DNA of 11,559 bases, taken from an uncultured Cellvibrio sp. (GTDB lineage: Bacteria > Pseudomonadota > Gammaproteobacteria > Pseudomonadales > Cellvibrionaceae). The DNA is taken from the NCBI GenBank assembly GCA_946482345.1, contig CAMLRJ010000056.1, positions 1-11,559 of the forward strand, given 5' to 3'. The stretch's first letter is position 1; every line of letters starts with the position of its first letter. Position numbers and translations under genes: made by a program. Of the stretch, positions 1-7,049 are shown piece after piece. Under the pieces are notes generated by a model that ran no database searches, was not told the DNA's origin, and saw nothing but the letters and a program-made list of their open reading frames with translations.

Positions 1-279
1 TGAGACATTAAACAAATTGGCACCGTCACCACCGGTGCCACAGGTATCCACCAAATAAGGCAAATCAATTGCTACTGGCGTCGCCAATTCGCGCATGACA
101 CTGGCAGCACCGGTAATTTCATCAATCGTTTCGCCTTTCATACGCAGCGCCACTAAAAAACCACCGATTTGCGCCGGTGTTGCACCCCCGGTCATGATTT
201 CGCGCATCACCGCGATCATCTCATCCGTTGAGAGATCGATTCGGTTAACCAATTGATTTAGAGCTTGCTTAATATTCAT
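1..279 (-). CDS. trpD: Anthranilate phosphoribosyltransferase TrpD, N-terminal 93 codons (3' end outside window)
   Basis: TrpD transfers the phosphoribosyl group of PRPP to anthranilate, the second committed step of tryptophan synthesis. The 93 visible codons are open to the window edge. They cover the helical N-terminal domain (opening [16 protein letters not shown], then [21 protein letters not shown] at about 31-51) and end in the PRPP/phosphate-binding loop [14 protein letters not shown], which is diagnostic of the family. The ATG follows the trpG TAA stop with no spacer, and a GAGGG Shine-Dalgarno sequence at 287-291 (7-base spacing) lies inside the end of trpG, so the two are co-transcribed and probably translationally coupled. 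The rest of the protein, and presumably trpC, lie beyond position 1. Identity is secure; only completeness is unknown. Confidence 0.95.
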   Translation of the reverse strand, partial: MNIKQALNQLVNRIDLSTDEMIAVMREIMTGGATPAQIGGFLVALRMKGETIDEITGAASVMRELATPVAIDLPYLVDTCGTGGDGANLFNVS

Positions 280-861
280 TTATTTTCCCTCTAAAAAATT
301 TTTTAACATCGCATGACCTTGCTCGGTCAAAATAGACTCGGGGTGAAACTGCACACCTTCCACCGCCAGAGTTTTATGTTTGACGCCCATAATTTCGGCA
401 ATGCTGCCGTCTTCATTTTTTGTCCATGCGGTAATTTCAAGACAATCGGGAATGGTTTCTTTTTCAATCACCAATGAGTGATAGCGTGTGACCTGTACTG
501 GATTTTTAATATCCGAAAACACGCCTTTGTTAGTGTGATAGACCAAAGAAGTTTTACCGTGCATCACAAAAGGCGCGCGAATAATATTACCACCAAATGC
601 CTGACCAATACTTTGATGACCCAAACATACACCGAGTAACGGAATTTTTCCGGCGAAAGTTTTGATAGTTTCGACAGAAATACCCGCTTCAGTGGGTGTG
701 CAAGGGCCAGGTGAAATCACGATTTTTTCCGGCGACAGTTTTGCAATATCACTCACGCTGATTTCATCGTTGCGCACCACTTTTACATCTGCACCCAATT
801 CGCCCAAATATTGCACCAGGTTGTAAGTAAATGAATCGTAGTTATCAATCATTAAAATCAT
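280..861 (-). CDS. trpG: Anthranilate synthase component II, glutamine amidotransferase TrpG
   Basis: TrpG hydrolyses glutamine and channels ammonia to TrpE for anthranilate formation from chorismate. At 193 residues it is a stand-alone class I glutamine amidotransferase of normal length. It opens with [20 protein letters not shown] and has the oxyanion strand PGPCTP (51-56), the nucleophile elbow [10 protein letters not shown] with Cys79, and the catalytic His173/Glu175 in VQFHPES. Its ATG overlaps the trpE stop as ATGA, and its TAA abuts the trpD ATG, so trpE-trpG-trpD form one transcriptional unit. An in-frame Met at residue 4 is an alternative start, but the ATGA overlap supports the first one. 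PabA is the main alternative identity; direct linkage to trpE and trpD makes the trp role much more likely, although in some bacteria one subunit serves both pathways. Confidence 0.96.
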   Translation of the reverse strand: MILMIDNYDSFTYNLVQYLGELGADVKVVRNDEISVSDIAKLSPEKIVISPGPCTPTEAGISVETIKTFAGKIPLLGVCLGHQSIGQAFGGNIIRAPFVMHGKTSLVYHTNKGVFSDIKNPVQVTRYHSLVIEKETIPDCLEITAWTKNEDGSIAEIMGVKHKTLAVEGVQFHPESILTEQGHAMLKNFLEGK

Positions 862-2336
862 TTTGCTTCCCCTTTAACCATGTCCACCGCTTTAAAAATT
901 GCACGCGCTTTATTCATGGTTTCTTTCCACTCAAGAGCAGGGATTGAGTCGGCCACTACACCGGCACCGGCTTGTACATAAAGTTTTTTGTTTTTGATAA
1001 CGGCTGTACGAATTGCAATGGCCGTATCCATATTGCCGTTCCAACCTATATAACCCACAGCACCCCCATAGATGCCGCGTTTTTCGGTTTCCAATTCATC
1101 AATAATTTCCATCGCGCGAATTTTCGGCGCGCCGGATAAAGTCCCTGCAGGCAATGCAGCACGCAGAACATCCATCGCATCCAACCCGGATTTTAATTTT
1201 CCGGTGACATTGGAGGTGATATGCATAACGTGCGAATAACGCTCAACCACCATTTTGTCGGTGAGTTTCACACTGCCAATTTCTGCTACACGACCGACAT
1301 CGTTGCGGCCCAAATCAATCAGCATTAAATGCTCGGCAATTTCTTTGGGATCATTCACCAATTCAATTTCGAGTGCTTTGTCTTCTTCTTTGGTGTGACC
1401 ACGACGGCGTGTACCGGCAATTGGGCGAACAGTCACTTCGCCATCCTCCAAACGCGCGAGAATTTCCGGGCTGGAACCCACAACATGGTGATCGCCTAAA
1501 TCCAAAAAATACATATAGGGAGATGGATTTAAATGACGCAAGGCACGATACAAATTAATCGGCTCTTGTTCAAAATCAATCGATAAACGTTGCGAGACCA
1601 CAACCTGCATTGTGTCGCCCGCAAGCACGTAATCTTTGATTTTATCTACAGCTTTATAAAAATTTTCTTCGCCGGTGTGCGATACAAACTGCGCTTCACT
1701 ATTTCCAGCTCTGGATAAATCCAATGCAGGCGCTTTGGGTAATTCGATTTTTAATTTTTGCTCCAACTCATCGAGTCGCGCAACCGCTTTGGCGAAAGCA
1801 TCATCAATTTCCGGATTGGCGTGAATCACTAAAATAATTTTTCCGGCAAGATTGTCAAACACCAACACCTCGTCAGAAACCGTTAACAAAATATCCGGTG
1901 TGCCAATCACATCTTTTGGTTGAGTCGCACGCAGATGGGGCTCAACGTAACGCGCACAATCGTAAGCAAAATAACCCACAAGTCCGCCAGTAAAACGTGG
2001 CAAGCCCGGCAATTCAGGTGCGCGATAACGCTGCTTGAAGGTTTCGACAAAACTCAAGGCATCGGCGATTTGATGGGTTTCAACAATTTTTCCATCGCGC
2101 TCCACTTGGATCTGATCGCCCTGTGCACGCAATAAAGTTCGCGCGGGCAATCCGATCATGGAGTAACGCCCCCATTTTTCGCCGCCTTGAACGGATTCAA
2201 ATAAATAAGAGTAGGGTTTTGCAGCTAATTTAAAATAAGTAGACAGTGGCGTATCCAAATCCGCCAATACTTCGCGCACAACCGGAATACGGTTGTAACC
2301 TTCGCGAGCTAGCGCAGAAAATTGTTCAATATTCAT
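858..2336 (-). CDS. trpE: Anthranilate synthase component I TrpE
   Basis: TrpE aminates chorismate and eliminates pyruvate to give anthranilate, using ammonia from TrpG. I start it at the ATG at 2336 (492 residues, beginning [10 protein letters not shown]), which has an AAGGT Shine-Dalgarno six bases upstream; a 23-residue upstream extension of the frame has no family character. The N-terminal domain carries the feedback-site segment YLFES (44-48), and the partner feedback segment NPSPYMYFL is at 270-278, so allosteric inhibition by tryptophan is likely. The chorismate-binding core follows: GSSPEIL (287-293), [10 protein letters not shown] (304-313), the metal-binding stretch [10 protein letters not shown] (341-350), [15 protein letters not shown] (398-412) and the C-terminal [10 protein letters not shown] (455-464). 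The stop overlaps the trpG start by ATGA. PabB and isochorismate synthases share the fold; the trpGD neighbours and the SPYMYF segment point to TrpE. Confidence 0.96.
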   Translation of the reverse strand: MNIEQFSALAREGYNRIPVVREVLADLDTPLSTYFKLAAKPYSYLFESVQGGEKWGRYSMIGLPARTLLRAQGDQIQVERDGKIVETHQIADALSFVETFKQRYRAPELPGLPRFTGGLVGYFAYDCARYVEPHLRATQPKDVIGTPDILLTVSDEVLVFDNLAGKIILVIHANPEIDDAFAKAVARLDELEQKLKIELPKAPALDLSRAGNSEAQFVSHTGEENFYKAVDKIKDYVLAGDTMQVVVSQRLSIDFEQEPINLYRALRHLNPSPYMYFLDLGDHHVVGSSPEILARLEDGEVTVRPIAGTRRRGHTKEEDKALEIELVNDPKEIAEHLMLIDLGRNDVGRVAEIGSVKLTDKMVVERYSHVMHITSNVTGKLKSGLDAMDVLRAALPAGTLSGAPKIRAMEIIDELETEKRGIYGGAVGYIGWNGNMDTAIAIRTAVIKNKKLYVQAGAGVVADSIPALEWKETMNKARAIFKAVDMVKGEAK

Positions 2337-2342
2337 TTTGTT

Positions 2343-2347
2343 ACCTT
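2343..2347 (-). promoter_or_regulatory. Ribosome-binding site that fixes the trpE start
   Basis: On the minus strand AAGGT lies six bases before the ATG at 2336. The longer open frame, reaching back to 2405, has no comparable site before its first Met and adds a stretch unlike any TrpE N-terminus, so this site decides the start. Confidence 0.6.
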
Positions 2348-2405
2348 TTACACAGCCATTTGGCTTGAAATTATTTTTGAAGCTGCATCGGCGATAAATC
2401 AACAT

Positions 2406-2567
2406 CAGCGGATGAGCAAAGACACCAGACTGAATTCAGTCGGCAAAAGGAAACTAGCGACGCCATCGAGCGATGGATGCGGGCTCTACTTTGGATACTG
2501 ATGGATGAAACAGGTGCAACATTGAGAATTCCCCAAATTGGTTCGGCGAGTTTACTTAAATATTTTC
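2406..2567 (-). promoter_or_regulatory. rpe-trpE intergenic region with palindrome; possible trp leader
   Basis: This gap of about 160 bases (230 to the preferred trpE start) lies between the rpe stop and trpE. It contains a perfect 14-base palindrome, GACTGAATTCAGTC (2428-2441), and a second short inverted repeat, CCATC/GATGG, around 2468-2481. A 22-codon minus-strand frame (2522 to 2454) starts with ATG, has GGGGA about nine bases upstream and ends ...IARWRR-stop, with one Trp codon near its end. This could be a leader peptide, but there is no Trp tandem and I see no GC-rich hairpin followed by a T run, so attenuation is not established. The palindrome could equally be an operator. No convincing -35/-10 pair was found. 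The pseudomonad gph gene that often sits here is missing. Confidence 0.3.
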
Positions 2568-3251
2568 CTACTGCCTAGCCACAATCTTTTCCCTCATGGA
2601 TTTGATTGTCGCCTGATAATCCCCTGAATCAAAAATCGCTGACCCCGATACAAAGGTATCAACACCGGCAGCGGCAATCTCGGCGATATTATTGAGATTC
2701 ACTCCGCCATCAATTTCCAATCGAATCGGGCGACCGGTTTCATCTATCAACTGGCGTGTCTGACGGACTTTATCCAGCACGTAGGGAATGAACGCCTGAC
2801 CGCCAAAGCCCGGGTTAACCGACATCAGCAAAATTAAATCAACCTTGCCCAACACATGGCGAATAGACTCAAGTGGTGTGGCTGGATTAAGCACTACACC
2901 CGCCATGCAACCTTTGTCTTTGATCAGCTGAATAGAACGGTCGAGGTGACGGGTGGCTTCGGGGTGAATACTGATAATGCTGGCACCGGCATCGGCGAAT
3001 TTCACGATCAAATCATCAACCGGTTCGACCATCAAATGCACGTCCAGCGGCGCGGTGATGCCGTAATCACGCAGGGCTTTGCAGATCATGGGGCCGAAGG
3101 TCATATTGGGAACGTAGTGATTGTCCATCACATCAAAATGAATAATGTCGGCACCGGCCTTCAAGACTGTATCCACCTCTTCACCCAAACGCGCTAAATC
3201 AGCGGAGAGAATAGAAGGCGCGATCCAGATTTCTTGCTTACACTTAGACAT
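2568..3251 (-). CDS. rpe: Ribulose-phosphate 3-epimerase
   Basis: Rpe interconverts D-ribulose 5-phosphate and D-xylulose 5-phosphate in the pentose phosphate pathway. The 227-residue protein is a full-length TIM barrel with every family signature: [15 protein letters not shown] (11-25), the metal and substrate strand [17 protein letters not shown] (38-54, with His38 and Asp40), DVHLMVEP (70-77, His72), the phosphate-gripping loop SVNPGFGGQ (144-152) and LEIDGGVN (178-185, Asp181 as the second catalytic acid). The ATG at 3251 is used; upstream sequence has only a weak GGTG-type ribosome site. The gene is divergent from the DUF3530 gene and lies upstream of trpE, a linkage known from pseudomonads, although gph is absent between the two here. 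Confidence 0.97.
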   Translation of the reverse strand: MSKCKQEIWIAPSILSADLARLGEEVDTVLKAGADIIHFDVMDNHYVPNMTFGPMICKALRDYGITAPLDVHLMVEPVDDLIVKFADAGASIISIHPEATRHLDRSIQLIKDKGCMAGVVLNPATPLESIRHVLGKVDLILLMSVNPGFGGQAFIPYVLDKVRQTRQLIDETGRPIRLEIDGGVNLNNIAEIAAAGVDTFVSGSAIFDSGDYQATIKSMREKIVARQ

Positions 3252-3320
3252 ACATTCACCATTTCAATTAGTTACGGCATTCTACTCAAACTTATGCAAT
3301 CTTCGAAACTGACTATTTTA

Positions 3321-4301
3321 ATGAAGCCTCTTTTTATCCGTAGAATGATTGAGCAGCTTCGCGTTATCTCTGCGATGTTTCTCATCATCTCTACGAAGGT
3401 TCTCGTCATCCCTGCGAAGGCAGGGATCCAGATTTTCTCTATCTTCCTCTTATGCAGCCTGCCATTAATCACTTATGCACAAACAGATCCCGCACAAGTA
3501 ACACCAGAAGCCAAAACGGAAACATCAGCCGAAACAACTGAAACCGCAAAACCTCAAGAGCCTGACAAAAAACAATTCGATGAAGACCCCACAATCCAAC
3601 TTATTGCTGATGCCAATCCCAAAGAGGCAGTGTGGCTGGAAACATCGCAAGGTAAATGGCTGACTTTTTACAAAGTGACTGAATCCAAAGAAAACAAAGG
3701 TGTGCTATTGATGATTCATGCCAGTGAACAACCGCAACGCTGGCCAGGAGTACTGGAATTATTGCGACGCAATTTGCCTTTATTCGGATGGGAAACGTTT
3801 GCGCTGGCAATTCCGGCTGAACGATTACGCGAAAATACTGTTGCCGAGACTATTACAGCAGCGATTAATTATTTACATCAACAAGGAAAATTTAATCTGG
3901 TGCTGTTGTCGGATAATCGTTTGCTGCATCCCGCTACGCAGCATTTGTTGCCACAAATAAAACCCAATCCAAAAGATCCCAAAACAATTGACGGGCCAAT
4001 GCAAGCCTTGATTGTGCTCAACATTCAAGCGCAACATCCGCTTACACAGGAGCTGCTGGAAGCCAGTTTCTCCTCGCCTGAATTGCCGGTGTTGGATGTA
4101 TTTTTTAATCCACCATTTGTTACCCAGGAACAAGATCAACGTTTACACAAAACTACCGCCGCACGTAAAAAATTGTTGCGATACCGCCAGCACACCTTTG
4201 CTTATCCTGAAGAAAACACATTGAATGAAACACAACAATTCTGGCTATCAACTGTGCGCGGGTTTATGGATAAAGAGGCCAAAGGGACAGAGTTGAAATA
4301 A
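3321..4301 (+). CDS. DUF3530-family exported alpha/beta-hydrolase-like protein (start uncertain)
   Basis: This is the only convincing plus-strand gene. From the ATG at 3321 it encodes 326 residues: a long basic N-region, a hydrophobic segment IFSIFLLCSLPLITYA ending in a plausible signal-peptidase site before QTDPAQ, a Glu/Thr/Lys-rich linker of about 35 residues, and a domain resembling DUF3530 (GKWLTFYKVTES, GVLLMIHASEQPQRWPGVLELLRRNLPLFGWETFALAIP). The protein is therefore probably periplasmic. The usual glycine-rich nucleophile-elbow strand appears to be replaced by NLVLLSDNRLL, so hydrolase activity is doubtful. The start is unclear: ATGs at 3294, 3345 and 3375 are also in frame and none has a good ribosome site. 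A REP-like repeat and a 21-base tandem repeat lie in frame just ahead of the signal-peptide core and may have remodelled the N-terminus. Its function is unknown. Confidence 0.7.
   Translation: MKPLFIRRMIEQLRVISAMFLIISTKVLVIPAKAGIQIFSIFLLCSLPLITYAQTDPAQVTPEAKTETSAETTETAKPQEPDKKQFDEDPTIQLIADANPKEAVWLETSQGKWLTFYKVTESKENKGVLLMIHASEQPQRWPGVLELLRRNLPLFGWETFALAIPAERLRENTVAETITAAINYLHQQGKFNLVLLSDNRLLHPATQHLLPQIKPNPKDPKTIDGPMQALIVLNIQAQHPLTQELLEASFSSPELPVLDVFFNPPFVTQEQDQRLHKTTAARKKLLRYRQHTFAYPEENTLNETQQFWLSTVRGFMDKEAKGTELK
3358..3420 (+). repeat. Threefold imperfect 21-base tandem repeat inside the DUF3530 gene
   Basis: Three adjacent 21-base units lie at 3358-3378, 3379-3399 and 3400-3420. The second and third differ at only three positions; the first is more diverged. 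Because 21 is a multiple of three, the reading frame is kept, giving three related heptads: LRVISAM, FLIISTK and VLVIPAK. The third unit runs into the REP-like palindrome. The array looks like local duplication of part of the repeat element. Confidence 0.65.
3405..3430 (+). repeat. REP-like palindromic repeat, read in frame as VIPAKAGIQ
   Basis: The segment GTCATCCCTGCGAAGGCAGG continuing to GGATCCA matches the dispersed proteobacterial repeat of the GTCATTCCCGCGAA-GGCGGGAATCCA type. It contains a perfect eight-base stem (3408-3415 with 3420-3427) closed by a GAAG tetraloop. The opposite strand encodes the familiar spurious peptide WIPAFAGMT. It is unusual here in lying within a coding frame rather than between genes. 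Confidence 0.8.
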
Positions 4302-4331
4302 AAGGAAAATCAAAAGGAACCGGGGCTGAAA

Positions 4332-4370
4332 TAAAAAAGCCCCGAAATCATCCTGGATTTTCGGGGGCTT
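4332..4370 (-). terminator. Rho-independent terminator after tapT
   Basis: Read on the minus strand, the arm at 4356-4370 (AAGCCCCCGAAAATC) pairs with GATTTCGGGGCTT (4337-4349) around a CAGGAT loop, with two bulged bases, and is followed by TTTTTTA. The T run lies only on the minus-strand side, so it mainly ends the phosphatase-kinase-tapT transcript, though the hairpin may also slow transcription coming from the DUF3530 gene. Confidence 0.85.
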
Positions 4371-4440
4371 CGGTGTTAGGTGCATCCATTGGCCTTTCGT
4401 GGTCAACAACACTCTCCTTGCTATCCTCCTTGTGTGACCA
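4337..4440 (-). ncRNA. Candidate structured RNA with repeated GGA motifs (CsrA/RsmA-binding type)
   Basis: On the minus strand a hairpin pairs TGGTCA with TGACCA (4435-4440 and 4400-4405), plus CAC with GTG, leaving a 19-base loop that contains AAGGAGG and AAGGAG. Then come ATGGATG and a terminator hairpin with a CAGGAT hexaloop closed by C-G, followed by a T run. CsrA/RsmA proteins bind ANGGA motifs shown in hairpin loops, and RsmY/RsmZ-type sRNAs carry several of them before a terminator. The two perfect Shine-Dalgarno-like motifs lead into no gene, since the next gene is convergent. No good promoter or GacA box was found, so it may be a 3' UTR product of the tapT transcript. This is an inference, not a known family match. 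Confidence 0.35.
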
Positions 4441-4508
4441 TTATGTGAATTCCCGATGAATATACCTAGTCGTAAAAGTCGATTTCTTTTGTGAGACTTT
4501 GACCTTTT

Positions 4509-5246
4509 CTAACAACCGCCATTAACATCAACCAGTGCTGATAATCGTCTATGAGTGTCAGTGATTTCCGGTACATAATTTCCGCGTGTCGCCAAATAAT
4601 GCAAATTAAATATTTCAAAATAGTCGCGTAAAACATCAGCTGAAAACTTTTCTTCAAGCAATTCAAGGCAGATAACTGCGGCTTCTGCAGTAGATAAATA
4701 ATTTTCAAGATGTGACTTTCGCATGGCATAAGATTTCGCATTTACATCAGGCAATGATAAACACAAAATTTCATCCAGCCAGCGACTCAAATGAAACATG
4801 CGTCCACTTTGTTTCCAGGTTCCATCCAACAATATAAATGTGACAATTTTATGCTGACTGCTTTGAATGAAGTGTTCATCAATAACCACTTGACCAACAG
4901 CATCGGTCGCATCATCTGGAAATACGATTAAATTAATTCGATGCGGGTCATTTAGTATTGCCAATAATTTTTTATCGGGATCAGTTCTGTGCCAACAAAA
5001 AACATGGGTTTGCTCAGGAAAAAGATCCGCAATCAATCGTCCGGTGTTGGTTGGTTTAAATAATTCTTCACGATGCATTAACAACACAAATTCACATGAA
5101 ATATTGTGTTGGTGACGCCATTGACAGATGCAAGCTTTAATCGCCAACTGGCAATTCTGGCAACGCACAACCGATTTACCCCGCGCGTTAAATTCGCGGG
5201 TGGCATTGGCGAGACAAATCTGGCGAAGTTGTTGATAAGCGTTCAT
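4509..5246 (-). CDS. tapT: DTW-domain tRNA-uridine aminocarboxypropyltransferase (TapT/YfiP type)
   Basis: DTW-domain enzymes move the 3-amino-3-carboxypropyl group from S-adenosylmethionine to uridine in tRNA; E. coli TapT (YfiP) makes acp3U47. The 245-residue length fits that family. Near the N-terminus is a zinc-ribbon-like cluster, RCQNCQLAIKACIC (Cys29, Cys32, Cys39, Cys41), then LLMHREELFKPTNTGRL (55-71), the name-giving motif LLDGTWKQSGRM (139-150) and the conserved RKSHLENYLSTAEAAVICLE (176-195). The ATG at 5246 is 12 bases after the kinase stop, so it is very probably in the same operon, though its ribosome site is poor. Whether co-transcription means shared function is unknown. The paralogous TuaA (YfiP-like, position 20a) is an alternative within the family; the substrate position is not fixed by these motifs. 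Confidence 0.88.
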   Translation of the reverse strand: MNAYQQLRQICLANATREFNARGKSVVRCQNCQLAIKACICQWRHQHNISCEFVLLMHREELFKPTNTGRLIADLFPEQTHVFCWHRTDPDKKLLAILNDPHRINLIVFPDDATDAVGQVVIDEHFIQSSQHKIVTFILLDGTWKQSGRMFHLSRWLDEILCLSLPDVNAKSYAMRKSHLENYLSTAEAAVICLELLEEKFSADVLRDYFEIFNLHYLATRGNYVPEITDTHRRLSALVDVNGGC

Positions 5247-5258
5247 GGAGTTATTGGA

Positions 5259-7049
5259 TCATACTGTCGTTAAAGCCAACTTCACTTTTTCAGCCAAACT
5301 ACTTGCCGTATATAAAGCCCAACAGCGTTGCAAACGATTGGGCTCATCAAAGCCAATCGTATGAACTGCATAGCGCAACTGTGCTAATTGCCACTGCAGC
5401 GCAATATTTTCCGTTCCCGGTGGTAAATATTGCAGCATTTTTTTGCGCAGAAAAATAAGGATACTGGCACAGCGTTGAAATTGCCCACTCCATTTTTCTT
5501 TAGGCAACCCAAGCTGCAAGTTTTCGTCTGAAGATAACAAATAATCACTGAATGCGCAGGCTTGTATAAAATCGGATTCGCTATTAACTGCTGTACCTAT
5601 GTAAAGAAGATCATTTTCCAGCTTGGCAAAGTCTTTCAATAAATGCCCATGATGGGTATGAAAAAAATCAATTAACCATACATTATCATGACCGTCGATC
5701 ATGACGTTGGCCCAATTTAAATCACCATGCACATAACAAAAAGGAAAATCACCCTGCCATTGCTGGATTCCTGGTAATTCATCGCAGTAAAACTTGTAAA
5801 GGTTTTGACAGCCCACCCCGCCAGGCAAAGATAAGTGACCTTGCCCGGGGCATTCATCAATTAATTCTACAATTTTTTGTTTTACTGATTCTGCCCAGCG
5901 AGAACTGAAACAATAGTACTCCAACAAATTACAGGATTCAGGCAATGCAGCGCGATAGAAACGTCCAAGCTGGGCATCAAGTAGCTGCTGCAAATAATGT
6001 TCAATTTTTTCCAGTGATGTCCCTGTCTGCAATAAATGCTGCAAGGTTTTTGTTTTCCCTTCTCCCATAGCAGCATAGCGATACTTAATCGCGCCCAGAG
6101 TTTCCATATCAGCATATTCTGCGATAGCAGGCGCATGATTACCCAACACAGCTTCAACTTTTTCAAACGCAGTGCGTTCTTTAGCCATTAAATGGCGCGT
6201 GCCAATTTTTACAACATGCGGAGCTTGCTCACGACCAAGATGATCAATACTTTTAGTAGCGGCAACCAAATTTCCGGAAAATCCACCATCCAAAATAGTT
6301 AAGACTAATTTTTTGCAGTCACGGAATAAATATCGCAACAGCATTTCGCTTTCTGGTGTTAAATCCAAAACACCTTTGGTCTCAATGGTCAAATTTTTAT
6401 TAAAAGTTTTGGCTTGTACGAAACTCGCTTCATGCCCCAAAAAATTGGCGAACTCAGCCAGAGAATCAATCACACAAACCCCAACAATTCGTTGCAATTG
6501 TTCCAAGGCTAAAAAATGTTGTGTACGTGATGAACTTGCACAAAGCGCTGAGCTGACAGCAATTTTTGCTTGCGGATATCGGGTTGATAATTCATAAGCC
6601 AAAAATAAAATTTTTGCTTCGGTCCAAACACCGATCAACCCTATGCGACAAGGCTCATCAGCAATTAACTGATTTAATCTTGATGCCAGAGTTGTTTTTT
6701 CAAAATCATTCAGGGTGGTGGAATTAATCAGAACATCATCCGCAGCGGGTTCAAATACAAAATCAGCGCCAGGAGTATTGGCAATACAGTGCAAGCCAAA
6801 TTGTTGTAAATGCGTTTGTTGTTCAGCTGACTCTGCATCATGCCAATCACGAATATGAATTCGGGTGAGATCTTTATTTGATGCAGCCCAACGCATAAAT
6901 TGACTTAGCGAACCATCGCGGGGATCAATACCCAATAAGCGTTTACTCTCCTCCCGACCAATATGTAAAGGATTCGGCAGAGGCTCGCCCCGGGCAAGAG
7001 ATTTCACAAAATCGACCTGTAGGCATTGGCTAATCAATAGACTTTTCAT
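5259..7049 (-). CDS. Fusion of degenerate isochorismatase-like domain and APH-like kinase domain
   Basis: A 596-residue cytosolic protein with two domains. Residues 1-205 look like the isochorismatase/cysteine-hydrolase fold: LLISQCLQVDF (4-14), IHIRDWHDAE (64-73), NTPGADFVFE (91-100) and LIGVWTEAKI (138-147). The triad Asp-Lys-Cys of that family aligns with Cys9, about Asn109 and Lys146, so this half is probably catalytically dead. Residues 240-580 resemble aminoglycoside phosphotransferase-type kinases: LDGGFSGN (253-260, glycine loop), VVKIG (279-283, Lys281), Glu291, the catalytic loop VHGDLNWANVMID (440-452, Asp443 and Asn448) and WLIDFFHTHHGH (458-469, Asp461). All kinase residues needed for phosphotransfer seem present. 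The substrate is unknown. The ATG at 7049 overlaps the phosphatase stop (ATGA) and has AGGA five bases upstream; a TTG further upstream is less likely. Confidence 0.8.
   Translation of the reverse strand: MKSLLISQCLQVDFVKSLARGEPLPNPLHIGREESKRLLGIDPRDGSLSQFMRWAASNKDLTRIHIRDWHDAESAEQQTHLQQFGLHCIANTPGADFVFEPAADDVLINSTTLNDFEKTTLASRLNQLIADEPCRIGLIGVWTEAKILFLAYELSTRYPQAKIAVSSALCASSSRTQHFLALEQLQRIVGVCVIDSLAEFANFLGHEASFVQAKTFNKNLTIETKGVLDLTPESEMLLRYLFRDCKKLVLTILDGGFSGNLVAATKSIDHLGREQAPHVVKIGTRHLMAKERTAFEKVEAVLGNHAPAIAEYADMETLGAIKYRYAAMGEGKTKTLQHLLQTGTSLEKIEHYLQQLLDAQLGRFYRAALPESCNLLEYYCFSSRWAESVKQKIVELIDECPGQGHLSLPGGVGCQNLYKFYCDELPGIQQWQGDFPFCYVHGDLNWANVMIDGHDNVWLIDFFHTHHGHLLKDFAKLENDLLYIGTAVNSESDFIQACAFSDYLLSSDENLQLGLPKEKWSGQFQRCASILIFLRKKMLQYLPPGTENIALQWQLAQLRYAVHTIGFDEPNRLQRCWALYTASSLAEKVKLALTTV

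Larger units (their letters stand above)
4302..4508. other. Non-coding stretch between convergent DUF3530 and tapT genes
   Basis: No credible gene lies in these 207 bases between two convergent genes. They hold a Rho-independent terminator oriented for the minus strand, an alternative GGGGCT/AGCCCC hairpin (4322-4343) that competes for the same GGGGCT arm, and a hairpin with AAGGAG motifs in its loop (4400-4440), described separately. The remaining part, 4441-4508, shows no clear structure or promoter. Confidence 0.6.

Noticed and set aside
2337..2405. 23-residue N-terminal extension of TrpE
   Set aside because: There is no ribosome site before it and no resemblance to TrpE N-termini, while the internal ATG at 2336 has a good AAGGT site.
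3272..3472. 66-codon minus-strand frame containing WIPAFAGMT
   Set aside because: The peptide is the well-known artefact of translating the REP-like repeat, and the frame overlaps the DUF3530 gene.
4350..4391. Tiny minus-strand frame MDAPNTEAPENPG after an AAAGG motif
   Set aside because: It is 13 codons long, its ribosome-site spacing is too short, and it ends inside the terminator hairpin; the RNA-structure explanation fits better.
4466..4741. 91-codon minus-strand open frame overlapping the 3' part of tapT
   Set aside because: It runs in another frame of a convincing DTW-domain gene, has no recognisable motif, and its composition looks like a frame shadow.
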